The notes: generated from the letters alone by a model not told the origin. Counted from the first letter of the stretch, positions 14,321 through 22,964 are shown. The stretch: 64,000 nucleotides of DNA from Streptomyces lasiicapitis (GCF_014646335.1 NZ_BMNG01000006.1:348625-412624); one strand, 5' to 3'. A program made the numbers and translations.

Positions 14321-15244
14321 ATGCTGCCCGCCGTGGACACCGACGAGGAATGGGACGCCGTCGTCCCCGACGAGGCTGTCGTGCGGCCCGCCGCCGAGGA
14401 CCTGTGCGCCCGGCTCGGGCTCGCGGGGGCGCCGCTCACGCGGTACGCGGAGGGCTCGCAGCCCGTCTATGCGGTGGGGGAGCGGCACGTGCTGAAGCTG
14501 TTCCCCGGCGCCGCGGCGGACGACGGCGCCGCCGAGGCGCGGGTGCTCGGCCACGTACACGGACAACTCCCCGTCCCCACGCCGCAGTTGCACGACTTCG
14601 GTCCGTACGTGAACGGCTGGACGTACATCCTCATGTCCCGGCTGCCCGGCGAGGGCCTGCATCTCGCGTGGCCGCGGATCCCGGCGGGCGAGCGGGACCG
14701 GATCGTCGAGCGGGCGGGTGAGGCGCTCGCCGCGCTGCACGCGCTCGGGCACGCGCCGCTCGCGGACGTCCTCGGGCCCGGCGACTGGCGGGAGTTCACC
14801 GACCGGCAGCGCGCGGGAGCCGTCGCGCGGCAGCGTGAGCGCGGCCTCGCGGAGGGCTGGCTGGAGCAGATCCCCGATTTCCTGGACGCCGTCCCGCTGC
14901 CCGCGATGGCCCAACCCGCCCTGCTCCACACGGAGTTCATGCGTCAGCACCTGCTGGTGGACCCCGGCGACGGCCACCGCCTCACCGGGCTCTTCGACTT
15001 CGAGCCCGCGATGATCGGGGACCCGGCCTACGACTTCGTGGGCGTCGGCCTGTTCGTCACGCGCGCGGAGCCGAAGCTGCTCGCCCGGTTCATGGCGGCG
15101 TACGGACGCGCCTTCGAGCCGCGGCTGCTCCTCGCGTACACGCTGCTGCACGTGTACAGCAATCTGCCCTGGTATCTGCGGGAGCTGCCCGCGCCGCCCG
15201 AAGCCACGCTCGACGCGCTGGCCGAGGCGTGGTTCGGGCACTGA
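14321..15244 (+). CDS. aminoglycoside phosphotransferase-fold protein with altered catalytic loop
   Basis: A 307-residue APH/choline-kinase fold protein. The ATG at 14321 is chosen because the upstream extension is low-complexity and unlike the family. The catalytic loop is HTEFMRQH at residues 203-210, where most kinases have HGD(x)4N: the catalytic Asp is Glu and the Asn is His. The metal-binding DFE is at 226-228 (FDFEPAMIGDPAYDF). The ATP-binding lysine is probably in HVLKLF at 56-61. It may phosphorylate a small alcohol or sugar, or have lost kinase activity; antibiotic resistance is not implied by the sequence alone. Confidence 0.7.
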   Translation: MLPAVDTDEEWDAVVPDEAVVRPAAEDLCARLGLAGAPLTRYAEGSQPVYAVGERHVLKLFPGAAADDGAAEARVLGHVHGQLPVPTPQLHDFGPYVNGWTYILMSRLPGEGLHLAWPRIPAGERDRIVERAGEALAALHALGHAPLADVLGPGDWREFTDRQRAGAVARQRERGLAEGWLEQIPDFLDAVPLPAMAQPALLHTEFMRQHLLVDPGDGHRLTGLFDFEPAMIGDPAYDFVGVGLFVTRAEPKLLARFMAAYGRAFEPRLLLAYTLLHVYSNLPWYLRELPAPPEATLDALAEAWFGH

Positions 15245-15280
15245 TGCGGGGCCTTCATCGAAGGGGCTCAGCGAAGGGGC

Positions 15281-15649
15281 TCAGCCCTTGAAGCGCTCCG
15301 TCAGTTCCTCGTCGTCGGTGACGAACCACGTCTGGCGGCCGCGGTTGCACTCACGGACGAAGTCCCGCAGCGCCGAACTCTCCACCGTGTGCGGGGAGAT
15401 GTCGCCGAGCACCACAAGTCCCATGCGGTAGTTGGCGAACTTCTGCACTATGTCTCCCGCGACGCGCGTACGCAGCCGGAAGAACGACTCGTCGAACCGG
15501 CCCGCGGGGACCACGACCCACTCGGCGCCCTGGTAGGACGCGTTCCCGATGAGATCCAGGACGTCGCGCTCGCCGGCGATGGGTTCGCCTTCGGGCGGGC
15601 ACAGCAGGACGGGCACGTCGTGGATCTTCCGCAAGGTGGTCATGGTCAT
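15281..15649 (-). CDS. DUF4180 domain protein
   Basis: A 122-residue cytoplasmic protein starting at ATG 15649, which overlaps the stop of the methyltransferase gene (ATGA). The pattern of a domain-wide alpha/beta fold with NASYQGAEWVVVP, FFRLRTRVAGDIVQKF and YRMGLVVLGDIS matches DUF4180, a family of unknown function often placed next to methyltransferases or regulators. Coupled translation suggests it acts with the upstream methyltransferase. A second in-frame ATG lies 6 bp downstream and could also serve. Confidence 0.75.
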   Translation of the reverse strand: MTMTTLRKIHDVPVLLCPPEGEPIAGERDVLDLIGNASYQGAEWVVVPAGRFDESFFRLRTRVAGDIVQKFANYRMGLVVLGDISPHTVESSALRDFVRECNRGRQTWFVTDDEELTERFKG

Positions 15650-16512
15650 CGAGGGTAGTTTCCTTGGTTTCCGGACACCGGCACCAGGGTCAGGTACGCG
15701 GTGCCGAGCACCCGGCGGTAGCCGCGCAGGAACATGGCGCGGTGCCGGTCGGCGCGGTCGCGCGCCTCGGCCGCCTTCGGATGGCCGGGGTACGTGGCCA
15801 GCCACTCCTCGGTGTCGGCCAGATAGCCGGACTCGAACTCCTCCCACTCCTCCTCGTCGGCCGTCTCCACCCACAGCGGGCGGAACCCGGCGGCGACCGC
15901 CGCGTCCGCGAGGTCGCCCAGGCAGAGGTGTTCGCCGGTCTCGGCGTCCGGCCACATCGCGGCCAGTTCGGCGGGCGTGGGCGTGTGCTGCCAGAAGCCC
16001 TCGCCGAGCACGACGCGCCCGCCCGGGGCGACCAGGCGGCGCAGGGCGTGCAGGGCGTCGGCGGTGTGCGGGGGACTGGCGTCGGCCGGGAGCAGGGTGT
16101 GGGTGGAGCTGAGGCACAGGACGACGTCGGCGGGGCCGCGCGCGGTGTCCGTCGCCGACTCCTCGATGAACTGGACGCGCTCGCCGAGCCCGCGTGCCTG
16201 GGCGGCGGCGCGGCCGCGTGCCAGGTCCTCGGCGTTGAGGTCGACGCCGATGCCGGTCGCCGCCGGGGCCGCCTCCAGGACGCGGAGCAGCAACTCGCCC
16301 CAGCCGCAGCCGAGATCGAGCACCGTCCCCTTTCCGCCGGGGGCGCGGTGCAGGGTCTCGGCGACCCGTCCCACGATGCGCGTGGCGCGGGCCTCGGAGA
16401 GCGGGCCGTGGAAGGTGAGGCGGGTGAGGCGCGGCGGGCCGTCGGCGGCCTCGGTGGCCTTAGGGGCCTCAGGGGAGGGCGAGGCGGCGGGGGCGGGCTG
16501 TGTGGTGGTCAT
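15646..16512 (-). CDS. SAM-dependent methyltransferase
   Basis: A 288-residue class I methyltransferase. Motif I is VLDLGCGWGEL at about residues 64-74, followed by GVDLN (motif II) and a RRLVAPGGRVVLGEGFW segment in the post-I region, the usual order for small-molecule methyltransferases. The first 25 residues are Pro/Ala/Glu-rich and probably disordered. The C-terminal third carries a long acidic helix (EEEWEEFESGY). It ends with an ATGA overlap into the DUF4180 gene. Substrate unknown. Confidence 0.8.
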   Translation of the reverse strand: MTTTQPAPAASPSPEAPKATEAADGPPRLTRLTFHGPLSEARATRIVGRVAETLHRAPGGKGTVLDLGCGWGELLLRVLEAAPAATGIGVDLNAEDLARGRAAAQARGLGERVQFIEESATDTARGPADVVLCLSSTHTLLPADASPPHTADALHALRRLVAPGGRVVLGEGFWQHTPTPAELAAMWPDAETGEHLCLGDLADAAVAAGFRPLWVETADEEEWEEFESGYLADTEEWLATYPGHPKAAEARDRADRHRAMFLRGYRRVLGTAYLTLVPVSGNQGNYPR

Positions 16513-16554
16513 GAGGGGCGACGCTAGTCCGTGAACTGCGTAGACGCTTCTGGA

Positions 16555-16974
16555 TTACGGCCGGGGCACCGGCTCTGGACTCCGGCCCGGCGCCGACTCT
16601 GGATTCCGGCCGGGCACCGACCGCTGCTCGACGGCGCGCAGGCGGCTCGCGAGGGCCTGTTCCGGGGCGGGAGTGAGGGTGCGCAGGGCGACCAGGGCCG
16701 TGATGACGACGTCGCAGAGCTCCGACTCGACGTCGTCCCAGGTGTGGGTGGTGCCCTTGCGGGGGTTCTGGCCGGTGGCGCCGATGACGGCCTGGGCGAC
16801 CTCGCCGGTCTCCTCCGCCAGCTTCAGCATGCGCAGCAGGAGGGTCTCGCGGGGCGGGTTCCGGCTGTGCGACTCCAGCCAGCCGTGCAGGCGGTCGACG
16901 GTCGCCCAGAGGTCGGTGGGGGCGTCGGCCGGGGCGGGGTCGGTCGCGCGTGGCGCGGGGATCGGGTCTGGCAT
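16555..16974 (-). CDS. MazG-like nucleotide pyrophosphohydrolase
   Basis: A 139-residue protein with an all-alpha MazG-like core. EETGE at residues 54-58 and ESELCD at 83-88 provide the two pairs of acidic side chains that bind magnesium in this superfamily, which hydrolyses non-canonical or excess NTPs to NMP and pyrophosphate. The start ATG 16974 (MPDPIPAPRATD) lacks a strong ribosome binding site; an upstream start is possible but would add low-complexity sequence. The last 20 residues are a Pro/Gly/Arg tail made from near-repeats (PGRNPE, PGRSPE), probably a recent expansion. Divergent from the NTF2-like gene. Confidence 0.75.
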   Translation of the reverse strand: MPDPIPAPRATDPAPADAPTDLWATVDRLHGWLESHSRNPPRETLLLRMLKLAEETGEVAQAVIGATGQNPRKGTTHTWDDVESELCDVVITALVALRTLTPAPEQALASRLRAVEQRSVPGRNPESAPGRSPEPVPRP

Positions 16975-17033
16975 GGGGTGCAGCCTGCCACGGCCGGGTG
17001 GCGGGGTGGCGGGCCCGGTGCGAGCGTGGGCGC

Positions 17034-17357
17034 ATGAGCATTCAGACAAACCGGCTCAGCGACCCCACGGTCCGGGCCTTCGTCAGCGCGGTGAACTCCA
17101 ACGACCGGGCCGCCTTCCAGGCCGTACTCACACCGGACGCGACCATGTCCGACGACGGCTCCGACCGGGACATCGCCGACTGGACCGACCGCGAGGTCTT
17201 CTCCTCCAACGGCCACATGGACGTCGAGTCGGAGTCGGACGGCGGGCGCACGCTCCTGGTCAGCTACCGCAACGACACCTGGGGCGAGATGCGTACGAAG
17301 TGGCGGTTCACGGTGGACGGCGACAAGGTGTCCCGGTTCGAGACCGGCCAGGCCTGA
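17034..17357 (+). CDS. NTF2-like / SnoaL-type small protein
   Basis: A 107-residue protein with the length and pattern of the NTF2-like fold: an opening helix pair (VRAFVSAVNSNDRAAFQAVL), acidic loop (MSDDGSDRDIADW) and a closing beta-sheet (TKWRFTVDGDKVSRFETGQ). Members range from polyketide cyclases and isomerases to ligand-binding proteins, so a specific reaction cannot be named. Start ATG 17034. It faces the PhzF gene and shares a strong terminator with it. Confidence 0.7.
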   Translation: MSIQTNRLSDPTVRAFVSAVNSNDRAAFQAVLTPDATMSDDGSDRDIADWTDREVFSSNGHMDVESESDGGRTLLVSYRNDTWGEMRTKWRFTVDGDKVSRFETGQA

Positions 17358-17369
17358 ACCGTTGCGGTA

Positions 17370-17413
17370 CGGGTCAGGCCCGGCCCGTTGCGGTACGGGC
17401 CGGGCCTGACCCG
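17370..17413. terminator. perfect 18-bp hairpin shared by convergent genes
   Basis: CGGGTCAGGCCCGGCCCG pairs with CGGGCCGGGCCTGACCCG across an 8-nt loop (TTGCGGTA). The loop sequence GTTGCGGTA also occurs just before the left arm, so the structure may have grown by duplication. Confidence 0.85.
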
Positions 17414-17442
17414 CCGTCCGTCCCTCCGGCCGGTTGGGGCGG

Positions 17443-18342
17443 CTACTCCGGGATCCGCACCCCGGCCCCCGTCACCCGCACCCGCGCGTCCCCCTCCCGC
17501 AGCGTCACCGTGAGCACCCCGGGGCGCCCCATGTCCACGCCCTGGTGGATGGTCAGCTCCGCCGCGGCCGGTACCAGGCCGAGTTCCCGTGCGTACGCGC
17601 CGAACGCCGCCGCGGCCGCGCCCGTCGCCGGGTCCTCGACGACGCCGCCGACCGGGAACGGGTCGCGCGCGTGGAAGACCGTGCCGGACGTCGACTCCGG
17701 ATCCCGCCACACCAGCTGGACGGTCACAAGGTCGAGCCGCAGCATGAGCGCCTTCAGGCGGTCGAAGTCGTACGAGAGGTCGGCGAGGCGGGCGCGGGTG
17801 GCCGCCGCGAGGACCAGGTGCCGGGCGCCCGCGAAGGCGATCCGGGGCGGCAGGCCCGGGTCGAGTTCGTCCGCGCGCCAGCCGAGCGCGGCGAGCGCCT
17901 CGTCGAGGTCGGCCGCGGCGGCCTCCTCGACGTGCGGCTCGACACTCGTCAGCGTCGCCCGCAGCGTCCCGCCGGACTTGGCGACGCTGACCGGCACGGT
18001 CCCGGCGCGGGTGGCGAACACGAAGTCGCCGGGCCCGTCGCGTTCGGCGAGCGCGACGGCCGTGGCGACCGTGGCGTGCCCGCAGAAGGGGACCTCGGCC
18101 TGCGGGCTGAAGTACCGCACGGTGAAGGCGCGGCCCTCGGCGGCGAGGTCGGCCGGGCCAGGGGTCAGGAACGCCGACTCGCTGTAGCCGAGCTCCGCGG
18201 CGACGGCGAGCATGTCCGCGTCGCCGAGGCCGGCCGCGTCCAGCACGACACCGGCGGGGTTGCCGCCGGCCGGGTCGGTGGCGAAGGCGGTGTAGCGCAG
18301 CACTTCGGGGCGGGGCGTGGGGTGGTCGTCACTGGGGCTCAT
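17443..18342 (-). CDS. PhzF family epimerase/isomerase
   Basis: A 299-residue PhzF/DAP-epimerase fold protein. Visible family features are GNPAGVV at residues 27-33, the catalytic-type glutamate in YSESAF at about 55, the RYFSPQAEVPFCGHAT block near 85-100 and EDPATGAAAAA near 250. PhzF proteins catalyse proton shifts on small cyclic or amino-acid substrates; outside phenazine clusters their substrates are mostly unknown, and no phenazine genes are present here. ATG 18342 is preferred over an upstream start that adds an atypical 14-residue extension. Confidence 0.85.
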   Translation of the reverse strand: MSPSDDHPTPRPEVLRYTAFATDPAGGNPAGVVLDAAGLGDADMLAVAAELGYSESAFLTPGPADLAAEGRAFTVRYFSPQAEVPFCGHATVATAVALAERDGPGDFVFATRAGTVPVSVAKSGGTLRATLTSVEPHVEEAAAADLDEALAALGWRADELDPGLPPRIAFAGARHLVLAAATRARLADLSYDFDRLKALMLRLDLVTVQLVWRDPESTSGTVFHARDPFPVGGVVEDPATGAAAAAFGAYARELGLVPAAAELTIHQGVDMGRPGVLTVTLREGDARVRVTGAGVRIPE

Positions 18343-18408
18343 GCGCACGACAACCGCCGCGTGCCCGAGATCATTCCCGGCCACGCGGCGGTGGACATCC
18401 GTGCGTGC

Positions 18409-18873
18409 TCAGTGGCAGTTCCTGGTCCCGTTGTCACGGGTCGTCCACGAGCAGGAGTCGAGCTGCGAGCCGCTCGGCTTGATGAGCCGGGCCTTGTCGC
18501 TGGTGTTGTTCCACACGTACGCGGCACGGCCCCAGAACACGTACCCGGCGCCGTTGGAACCCTTGCCGGTGCGGACCTTCACCGTCTTGCCGGCACCGAT
18601 CTTGTAGCTGCCGAAGGTGTAGGTGTAGCCGGTGTTGTCCTTGAGTTTGTAGCCCTTGAGCTGGATGGCGCCGCGGGTGTTGTTGTGGACGTTCACCCAC
18701 TCCCCGTTGAGCGAGGAGTTGGAGCCGGTGTCCCGGCCCGGGCTGTCGTACTGGATGAAACCGAGGTGCAGGCCGCCCTGATGGGCGGCGGCCGTCGCGG
18801 GTGAGGCGACGAGGAGCGGGGCCGCGACAGCGGTGGCGGCGAGTACGGCCGTGACCGTCGAACGTATGCGCAA
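18409..18873 (-). CDS. secreted lamin-tail (LTD) domain protein
   Basis: A 154-residue exported protein. The start is TTG 18873, supported by GGAG 6 nt upstream and by the immediate signal peptide (LRIRSTVTAVLAATAVAAPL..., cut after ATAAA). The mature part is a single lamin-tail domain: FIQYDSPG, SLNGEWVNVHNNT, GAIQLKGYKLKD, TYTFGSYKIGAGKTVKV, then a C-terminal CSWTT...NCH pair of cysteines. LTD domains in Streptomyces occur in secreted nucleases and small stand-alone proteins; this one has no catalytic partner domain. Likely a surface or extracellular binding module. Confidence 0.8.
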   Translation of the reverse strand: MRIRSTVTAVLAATAVAAPLLVASPATAAAHQGGLHLGFIQYDSPGRDTGSNSSLNGEWVNVHNNTRGAIQLKGYKLKDNTGYTYTFGSYKIGAGKTVKVRTGKGSNGAGYVFWGRAAYVWNNTSDKARLIKPSGSQLDSCSWTTRDNGTRNCH

Positions 18874-19063
18874 AGTGTGCTCCGAGTGTGATGTTCCTGT
18901 GGAGGGCAGCGAGCTTAGTGCGGCGCTGTACGGCCCATGGCCCGGCTCCGGGCATATGACTGGAAGTCGGCCCTCCGTGCCGTACTGCAATCGGCCCCAT
19001 CGGGCCTACGCACGGCCGGAATCGGCGCGGGCGGCGCTGTCGGCCGCGCCCCGCGTACGAAGG

Positions 19064-19924
19064 TCAGCCGCGCCCCACGTACGGCATCGCCGTGGCGAGC
19101 ACCGTCGCGAACTGGACATTGGCCTCCAGCGGCAGCTCCGCCATGTGCCGCACGGTGCGGGCCACGTCCGCCACGTCCATGACCGGCTCGACGGCCAGCT
19201 CCCCGTTCGCCTGGAGGATCCCTGAGCGCATGCGCTCGGTCATGTCGGTGGCGGCGTTGCCGATGTCGATCTGTCCGACGGCGATGCGGTACGGGCGGCC
19301 GTCCAGGGACAGGGACTTGGTCAGGCCGGACAGGGCGTGCTTCGTGGCGGTGTACGCGACCGAGAGCGGGCGCGGGACGTGCGCGGAGATGGAGCCGTTG
19401 TTGATGATCCGGCCGCCCTGCGGGTCCTGCTCCTTCATCTGCCGGAACGCGGCCTGGGCGCAGAGGAACGCGCCGTTGAGGTTGGTGTCGACGACGTGGC
19501 GCCAGGCGTCGTAGGGCAGCTCGTCGACGGGCACGCCGCCGGGGCCGAAGGTGCCCGCGTTGTTGAAGAGCAGGTCGAGGCGGCCGAAGCGGTCGTGGGT
19601 GGCGGCGAAGAGGGCGGCGACGTCTTCGGGGACGGCGACGTCGGTGCGGGCGCAGAGGGTGCGGTCGGCGGGGGTGCCCGCGGGGCCTGGGTCGCCTGAG
19701 TCGCCCGGAGAAGGTGACGCCCCGTCGGACGGCGGCGCCGCGGCCAGGGCGGCGGTCTCCCGCAGTGTCTCCTCGCGCCGCCCCGCAAGCGCCACCGACC
19801 AGCCCGCGCGCAGCAGTTCCAGGGCGACGGCGCGGCCGATCCCGGAGCCCGCTCCGGTCACCACGGCCGTCTTCGCGGCGGTCGTCGCGGCGGTCTTCGA
19901 GGGGGCCGTTCGCTCAGCGTTCAT
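19064..19924 (-). CDS. short-chain dehydrogenase/reductase
   Basis: A 286-residue classical SDR. Cofactor motif TGAGSGIG is at 23-30, NNAG at 121-124, and the catalytic Ser 178, Tyr 191 and Lys 195 (YTATK) are in place, so it should be an active NAD(P)H-dependent oxidoreductase. Residues about 62-87 hold a Pro/Gly/Ser-rich insertion between beta strands that is not usual in the family. ATG 19924 is chosen; a longer frame upstream overlaps the divergent phosphatase gene. Substrate unknown. Confidence 0.85.
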   Translation of the reverse strand: MNAERTAPSKTAATTAAKTAVVTGAGSGIGRAVALELLRAGWSVALAGRREETLRETAALAAAPPSDGASPSPGDSGDPGPAGTPADRTLCARTDVAVPEDVAALFAATHDRFGRLDLLFNNAGTFGPGGVPVDELPYDAWRHVVDTNLNGAFLCAQAAFRQMKEQDPQGGRIINNGSISAHVPRPLSVAYTATKHALSGLTKSLSLDGRPYRIAVGQIDIGNAATDMTERMRSGILQANGELAVEPVMDVADVARTVRHMAELPLEANVQFATVLATAMPYVGRG

Positions 19925-20057
19925 GGCCCCGCAGCGTACGGGAGGGTCCGCCACTCGGACCTCATCTGCCCGCCATTTGGCTGTTGTGTACGTGACAGAC
20001 GGGTGTCGTCCCCAGACACTCCAATGCATCTTGCAACCATCTTCAGGGGAGGGGCAC

Positions 20058-21686
20058 ATGACACCCGCAGGACAGCACTCACCCGAACTCCGCGCCGCCG
20101 CACGCCACTTGGGACGCCGCCGGTTCCTCACCGGCACCGGCGCGGCCGCCGCCCTGGCCTTCGCCACCAACCTGCCCACGGCCGGCGTCGCGGGCGCGGC
20201 CGAGATGGACGCCGCCCGCGTGTCCACCGACCCCTTCACGCTCGGCGTGGCCTCCGGCGACCCGCAGTCGAACTCCGTGCTGCTGTGGACCCGCCTCGCG
20301 CCCAAGCCCTTCGAGGAGGGCGGCGGCCTGCCCGCCGAGCGCGTCACCGTCCGCTGGGAGCTGGCCCGCGACCCGCGCTTCAAACGCCTCGTCAGACGCG
20401 GCACGGTCACCGCGCACCCGGAGTTCAACCACTCCGTGCACGTCCAGGCCGACCACCTCGACGCCGACCGGACGTACTACTTCCGCTTCCGGACCGGCAC
20501 CTGGATCAGCGAGACCGGCCGCACCCGCACCGCGCCGCCCGCGTCGAGCCGCGCCGCGCTCACCCTCGCCGCGGTGTCCTGCCAGGCGTACCACGACGGC
20601 TACTTCACCGCGTACAAACACCTCGCCGATGACGATGTCGACGTGGTCTTCCACCTCGGCGACTACCTCTACGAGTACGCCGTGAACTCCGTCGGCGGCG
20701 CCCGCAAGTACACCGACCGCGTGCTGCCCGACATCTTCAACCGCGAGACGCAGACCCTCGACGACTACCGGCGCCGCTACGCCCTCTACAAGTCCGACCC
20801 CGATCTGCGCGCCGCGCACGCCGCGCACCCCTTCGTCGTCACCTGGGACGACCACGAGGTCGAGAACAACTACGCCGACGACGTCGACGAGAACGGCAAC
20901 CCGCCCGAGGAGTTCCTCCTCCGCCGGGCCTCCGCGTACCGCGCGTACTGGGAGAACCTGCCGCTGCGCCGCCCGCAGCGGCCCACCGGCTCCGACATGC
21001 AGCTCTACCGCCGCCTCCACTGGGGCAGGACCGCCCAGTTCGACATCCTCGACACCCGGCAGTACCGCTCCGACCAGGCGTACGGGGACGGGGCGCACGT
21101 GCCGGGGCCCGAGTCGCAGGACCCCAGGCGGAGCATCACCGGGGCCTCGCAGGAGCGGTGGCTCATCGACGGGTGGCGCCGCTCGCGCGCCCTCTGGAAC
21201 GTCGTCCCGCAGCAGGTCATCTTCTCCGAGCGCAAGCTCGACCTGAACGCCGTCGCCAAGGTCAGCATGGACGCGTGGGACGGGTACTCCGCCTCCCGCG
21301 ACCGCGTGCTCGCCGGGGCCCGGTCCGCCGGGGTCGACAACCTCATGGTCCTCACCGGGGACGTCCACGTCGGGTACGCCTTCGACATCAAGGCCGACTT
21401 CGGCGTCCCGTCGTCCAAGGTCGTCGGGACCGAGATCGTCGCCACGTCCATCGCCAGCGGGAAGGACGGGGCGGAGCGGCCCGCCAACTGGGAGACCTAT
21501 ATGAAGGCCAACCCCCACCTGAAGTTCTACAACGGCCGCCGCGGCTACGTGACCGTCGCCCTCGGCCGGGACCTCGCCCGCGCCGACTTCAAGACGGTGT
21601 CCGCCGTCACGACGCCCGGCGCGCCGATCACGACGGCGGCGTCGTTCGTGACGGAGGCGGGGGATCCGGGGTTGCGGCCGGTTTAG
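20058..21686 (+). CDS. phoD: PhoD-type alkaline phosphatase, Tat-exported
   Basis: A 542-residue secreted phosphodiesterase/phosphatase. The N-terminus has a twin-arginine signal (GRRRFLTG at 19-26) followed by a hydrophobic stretch, so it is folded before export, as expected for a metal-dependent PhoD. The N-terminal PhoD domain (GVASGDPQSNSVLLWTRL near 63) is followed by the metallophosphatase core with HLGDYLYEY near 199-207, WDDHE at 263-267 and LTGDVHVGY near 432-440; a Cys sits in VSCQAYHD near 175. It would release phosphate from extracellular phosphate esters or teichoic acids. A GGGGAGGGG ribosome binding site precedes ATG 20058. No clear Pho box was recognised upstream. Confidence 0.9.
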   Translation: MTPAGQHSPELRAAARHLGRRRFLTGTGAAAALAFATNLPTAGVAGAAEMDAARVSTDPFTLGVASGDPQSNSVLLWTRLAPKPFEEGGGLPAERVTVRWELARDPRFKRLVRRGTVTAHPEFNHSVHVQADHLDADRTYYFRFRTGTWISETGRTRTAPPASSRAALTLAAVSCQAYHDGYFTAYKHLADDDVDVVFHLGDYLYEYAVNSVGGARKYTDRVLPDIFNRETQTLDDYRRRYALYKSDPDLRAAHAAHPFVVTWDDHEVENNYADDVDENGNPPEEFLLRRASAYRAYWENLPLRRPQRPTGSDMQLYRRLHWGRTAQFDILDTRQYRSDQAYGDGAHVPGPESQDPRRSITGASQERWLIDGWRRSRALWNVVPQQVIFSERKLDLNAVAKVSMDAWDGYSASRDRVLAGARSAGVDNLMVLTGDVHVGYAFDIKADFGVPSSKVVGTEIVATSIASGKDGAERPANWETYMKANPHLKFYNGRRGYVTVALGRDLARADFKTVSAVTTPGAPITTAASFVTEAGDPGLRPV

Positions 21687-21687
21687 C

Positions 21688-21797
21688 CCGGCTGGGGGCT
21701 CCCCAGTCCCACCCCTTCCCGTAACCAGAGGGCTGCCGCCCCCTGGACCCCCGCTGATCGCCGCTCCGCGGCTCGTCCTCAAACGCCGGACGGGCTG
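21688..21797 (-). repeat. dispersed intergenic repeat, copy 2 (inverted)
   Basis: The complement of the repeat seen at 3354-3470. Its outer end CTCGTCCTCAAACGCCGGAC (21772 on) is a perfect 26-bp inverted match to the start of copy 3, with a 20-nt spacer between, so the two copies can form a large cruciform or terminator stem downstream of phoD. Confidence 0.85.
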
Positions 21798-21817
21798 AGA
21801 TTGTGCCGGTGAGTTGT

Positions 21818-21919
21818 CAGCCCGTCCGGCGTTTGAGGACGAGGCCGTTCAGGCCGATACGGGGTCTGGGGCGGAGCCCCAGTTTCGGGAAGGGGCGGGG
21901 TTGGGGAAGGCCCCGCAGG
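21818..21919 (+). repeat. dispersed intergenic repeat, copy 3
   Basis: Begins CAGCCCGTCCGGCGTTTGAG and runs through the G-rich hairpin to GGGAAGGGGCGGGGTTGGGG. It stops immediately before the stop codon of the rsm22-like gene. Facing copy 2, it forms the right arm of a long inverted repeat between convergent genes. Confidence 0.85.
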
Positions 21920-21920
21920 G

Positions 21921-22952
21921 CTACCGGCCCGCAGGCGGTGGCCACTCGTCGCCCCACGCAGTGTCCCGCGCCGCGCGATACAGCGAGCCATGCCGCTTCG
22001 TCACCGTCTCCCGATGCAGCGTCCCGTCCGCGTCGCACAGGTCAAGGAGCACCTGCCCCTTGCGGATCTGGGGCTTGCGGACGACGCGGAGGGAGGCGGG
22101 GGCGGCCGGGAGGGCGTCGGGCCGTACCGCCGCGACGTACGAGAACTTCTCGTCCTCGTACGCCAACGAGCCCCCCTTGACCTGCCGGTGCAGGGAGGAG
22201 CGGGCGACGCGGACGGAGAAGTGGCACCAGTCCTCACCGGGCACGATGGGGCAGGCGGCACTGTGCGGACAGGGCGCGGCGACCCGGAACCCGGCGGCGA
22301 CGAGCCGGTCGCGGGCCTCCAGGACGCGGGTGTAACCGTCGGGGGTACCGGGCTCGATGACGACGACGGCGTCGGTGGCGGCGCGCCCGGCGGCGTCGAC
22401 GACGGCCGTACGGTCGGCGTCGGTCAGCTCGCCGAGGACGTAGGAGACGGTGACGAGGGCCACCGGATCCAGTTCGAGGGCGGCGCTGATACGGGCCCGC
22501 TGCCACCGCGCAGCGGCCAACTCCGGGTTGGCGGCGGCGATTTCCCGGCCGAGGGCGAGGGCGGGCTCGGCCCAGTCGAGCACGGTGACGGGCCGGGCAC
22601 CGGCCCAGGTGGCGTTGACGGCCCAGGTCGCGGCGCCGGTGCCACCGCCGATGTCGGTGTGCCCGGCGGGACGCCAGTCGGCGGGAGCGGCGGCGGCCAG
22701 GCCGTCGAGCGCGGAGCGGGCGGCTTCGAAGGTCGCGGGCATGCGGTACGCGGCGTAGGCGGTGACGTCGGCGCGGTCGCGCAGGACGGGGGCGCCGGTG
22801 GGGGTGGTGCCCCGGTAGTTCGCGATCAGCCGGTCCACGGCCTGGGCCGCCGCCTTGGGAGGCAGGTCTGCCAGGAGACCGGCGAGGGCGGTACGGAGGG
22901 TCTCCGCGGGGGCTGCCGGGTGGACCCCTGCGGGGGAAGCTTGGTCGCGCAC
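21921..22952 (-). CDS. Rsm22-like methyltransferase family protein
   Basis: A 343-residue protein of the Rsm22 (mitochondrial small-subunit assembly) family. The SAM-binding loop is DIGGGTGAAT at 100-109, and the family cysteine cluster is present: C228, C234 and the WCHF motif at 242-245. In eukaryotes relatives carry an Fe-S cluster and aid small ribosomal subunit assembly; the bacterial role is not settled. Start GTG 22952 lies 6 nt after a TAAACT -10 box, so the gene may have its own leaderless promoter besides readthrough from the serine hydrolase gene 45 bp upstream. Confidence 0.8.
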   Translation of the reverse strand: MRDQASPAGVHPAAPAETLRTALAGLLADLPPKAAAQAVDRLIANYRGTTPTGAPVLRDRADVTAYAAYRMPATFEAARSALDGLAAAAPADWRPAGHTDIGGGTGAATWAVNATWAGARPVTVLDWAEPALALGREIAAANPELAAARWQRARISAALELDPVALVTVSYVLGELTDADRTAVVDAAGRAATDAVVVIEPGTPDGYTRVLEARDRLVAAGFRVAAPCPHSAACPIVPGEDWCHFSVRVARSSLHRQVKGGSLAYEDEKFSYVAAVRPDALPAAPASLRVVRKPQIRKGQVLLDLCDADGTLHRETVTKRHGSLYRAARDTAWGDEWPPPAGR

Positions 22953-22958
22953 CCCGTG

Positions 22959-22964
22959 AGTTTA
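22959..22964 (-). promoter_or_regulatory. -10 box of a leaderless promoter for the rsm22-like gene
   Basis: TAAACT on the minus strand ends 6 nt before the GTG start. No Shine-Dalgarno site is present. A convincing -35 box was not found. Confidence 0.4.

Noticed and set aside
14321..15244. Aminoglycoside resistance gene
   Set aside because: The catalytic loop departs from resistance enzymes and nothing else suggests resistance; only the fold can be claimed.
17443..18342. Phenazine biosynthesis cluster suggested by two PhzF proteins
   Set aside because: No other phz genes are present and PhzF relatives are widespread outside phenazine clusters.
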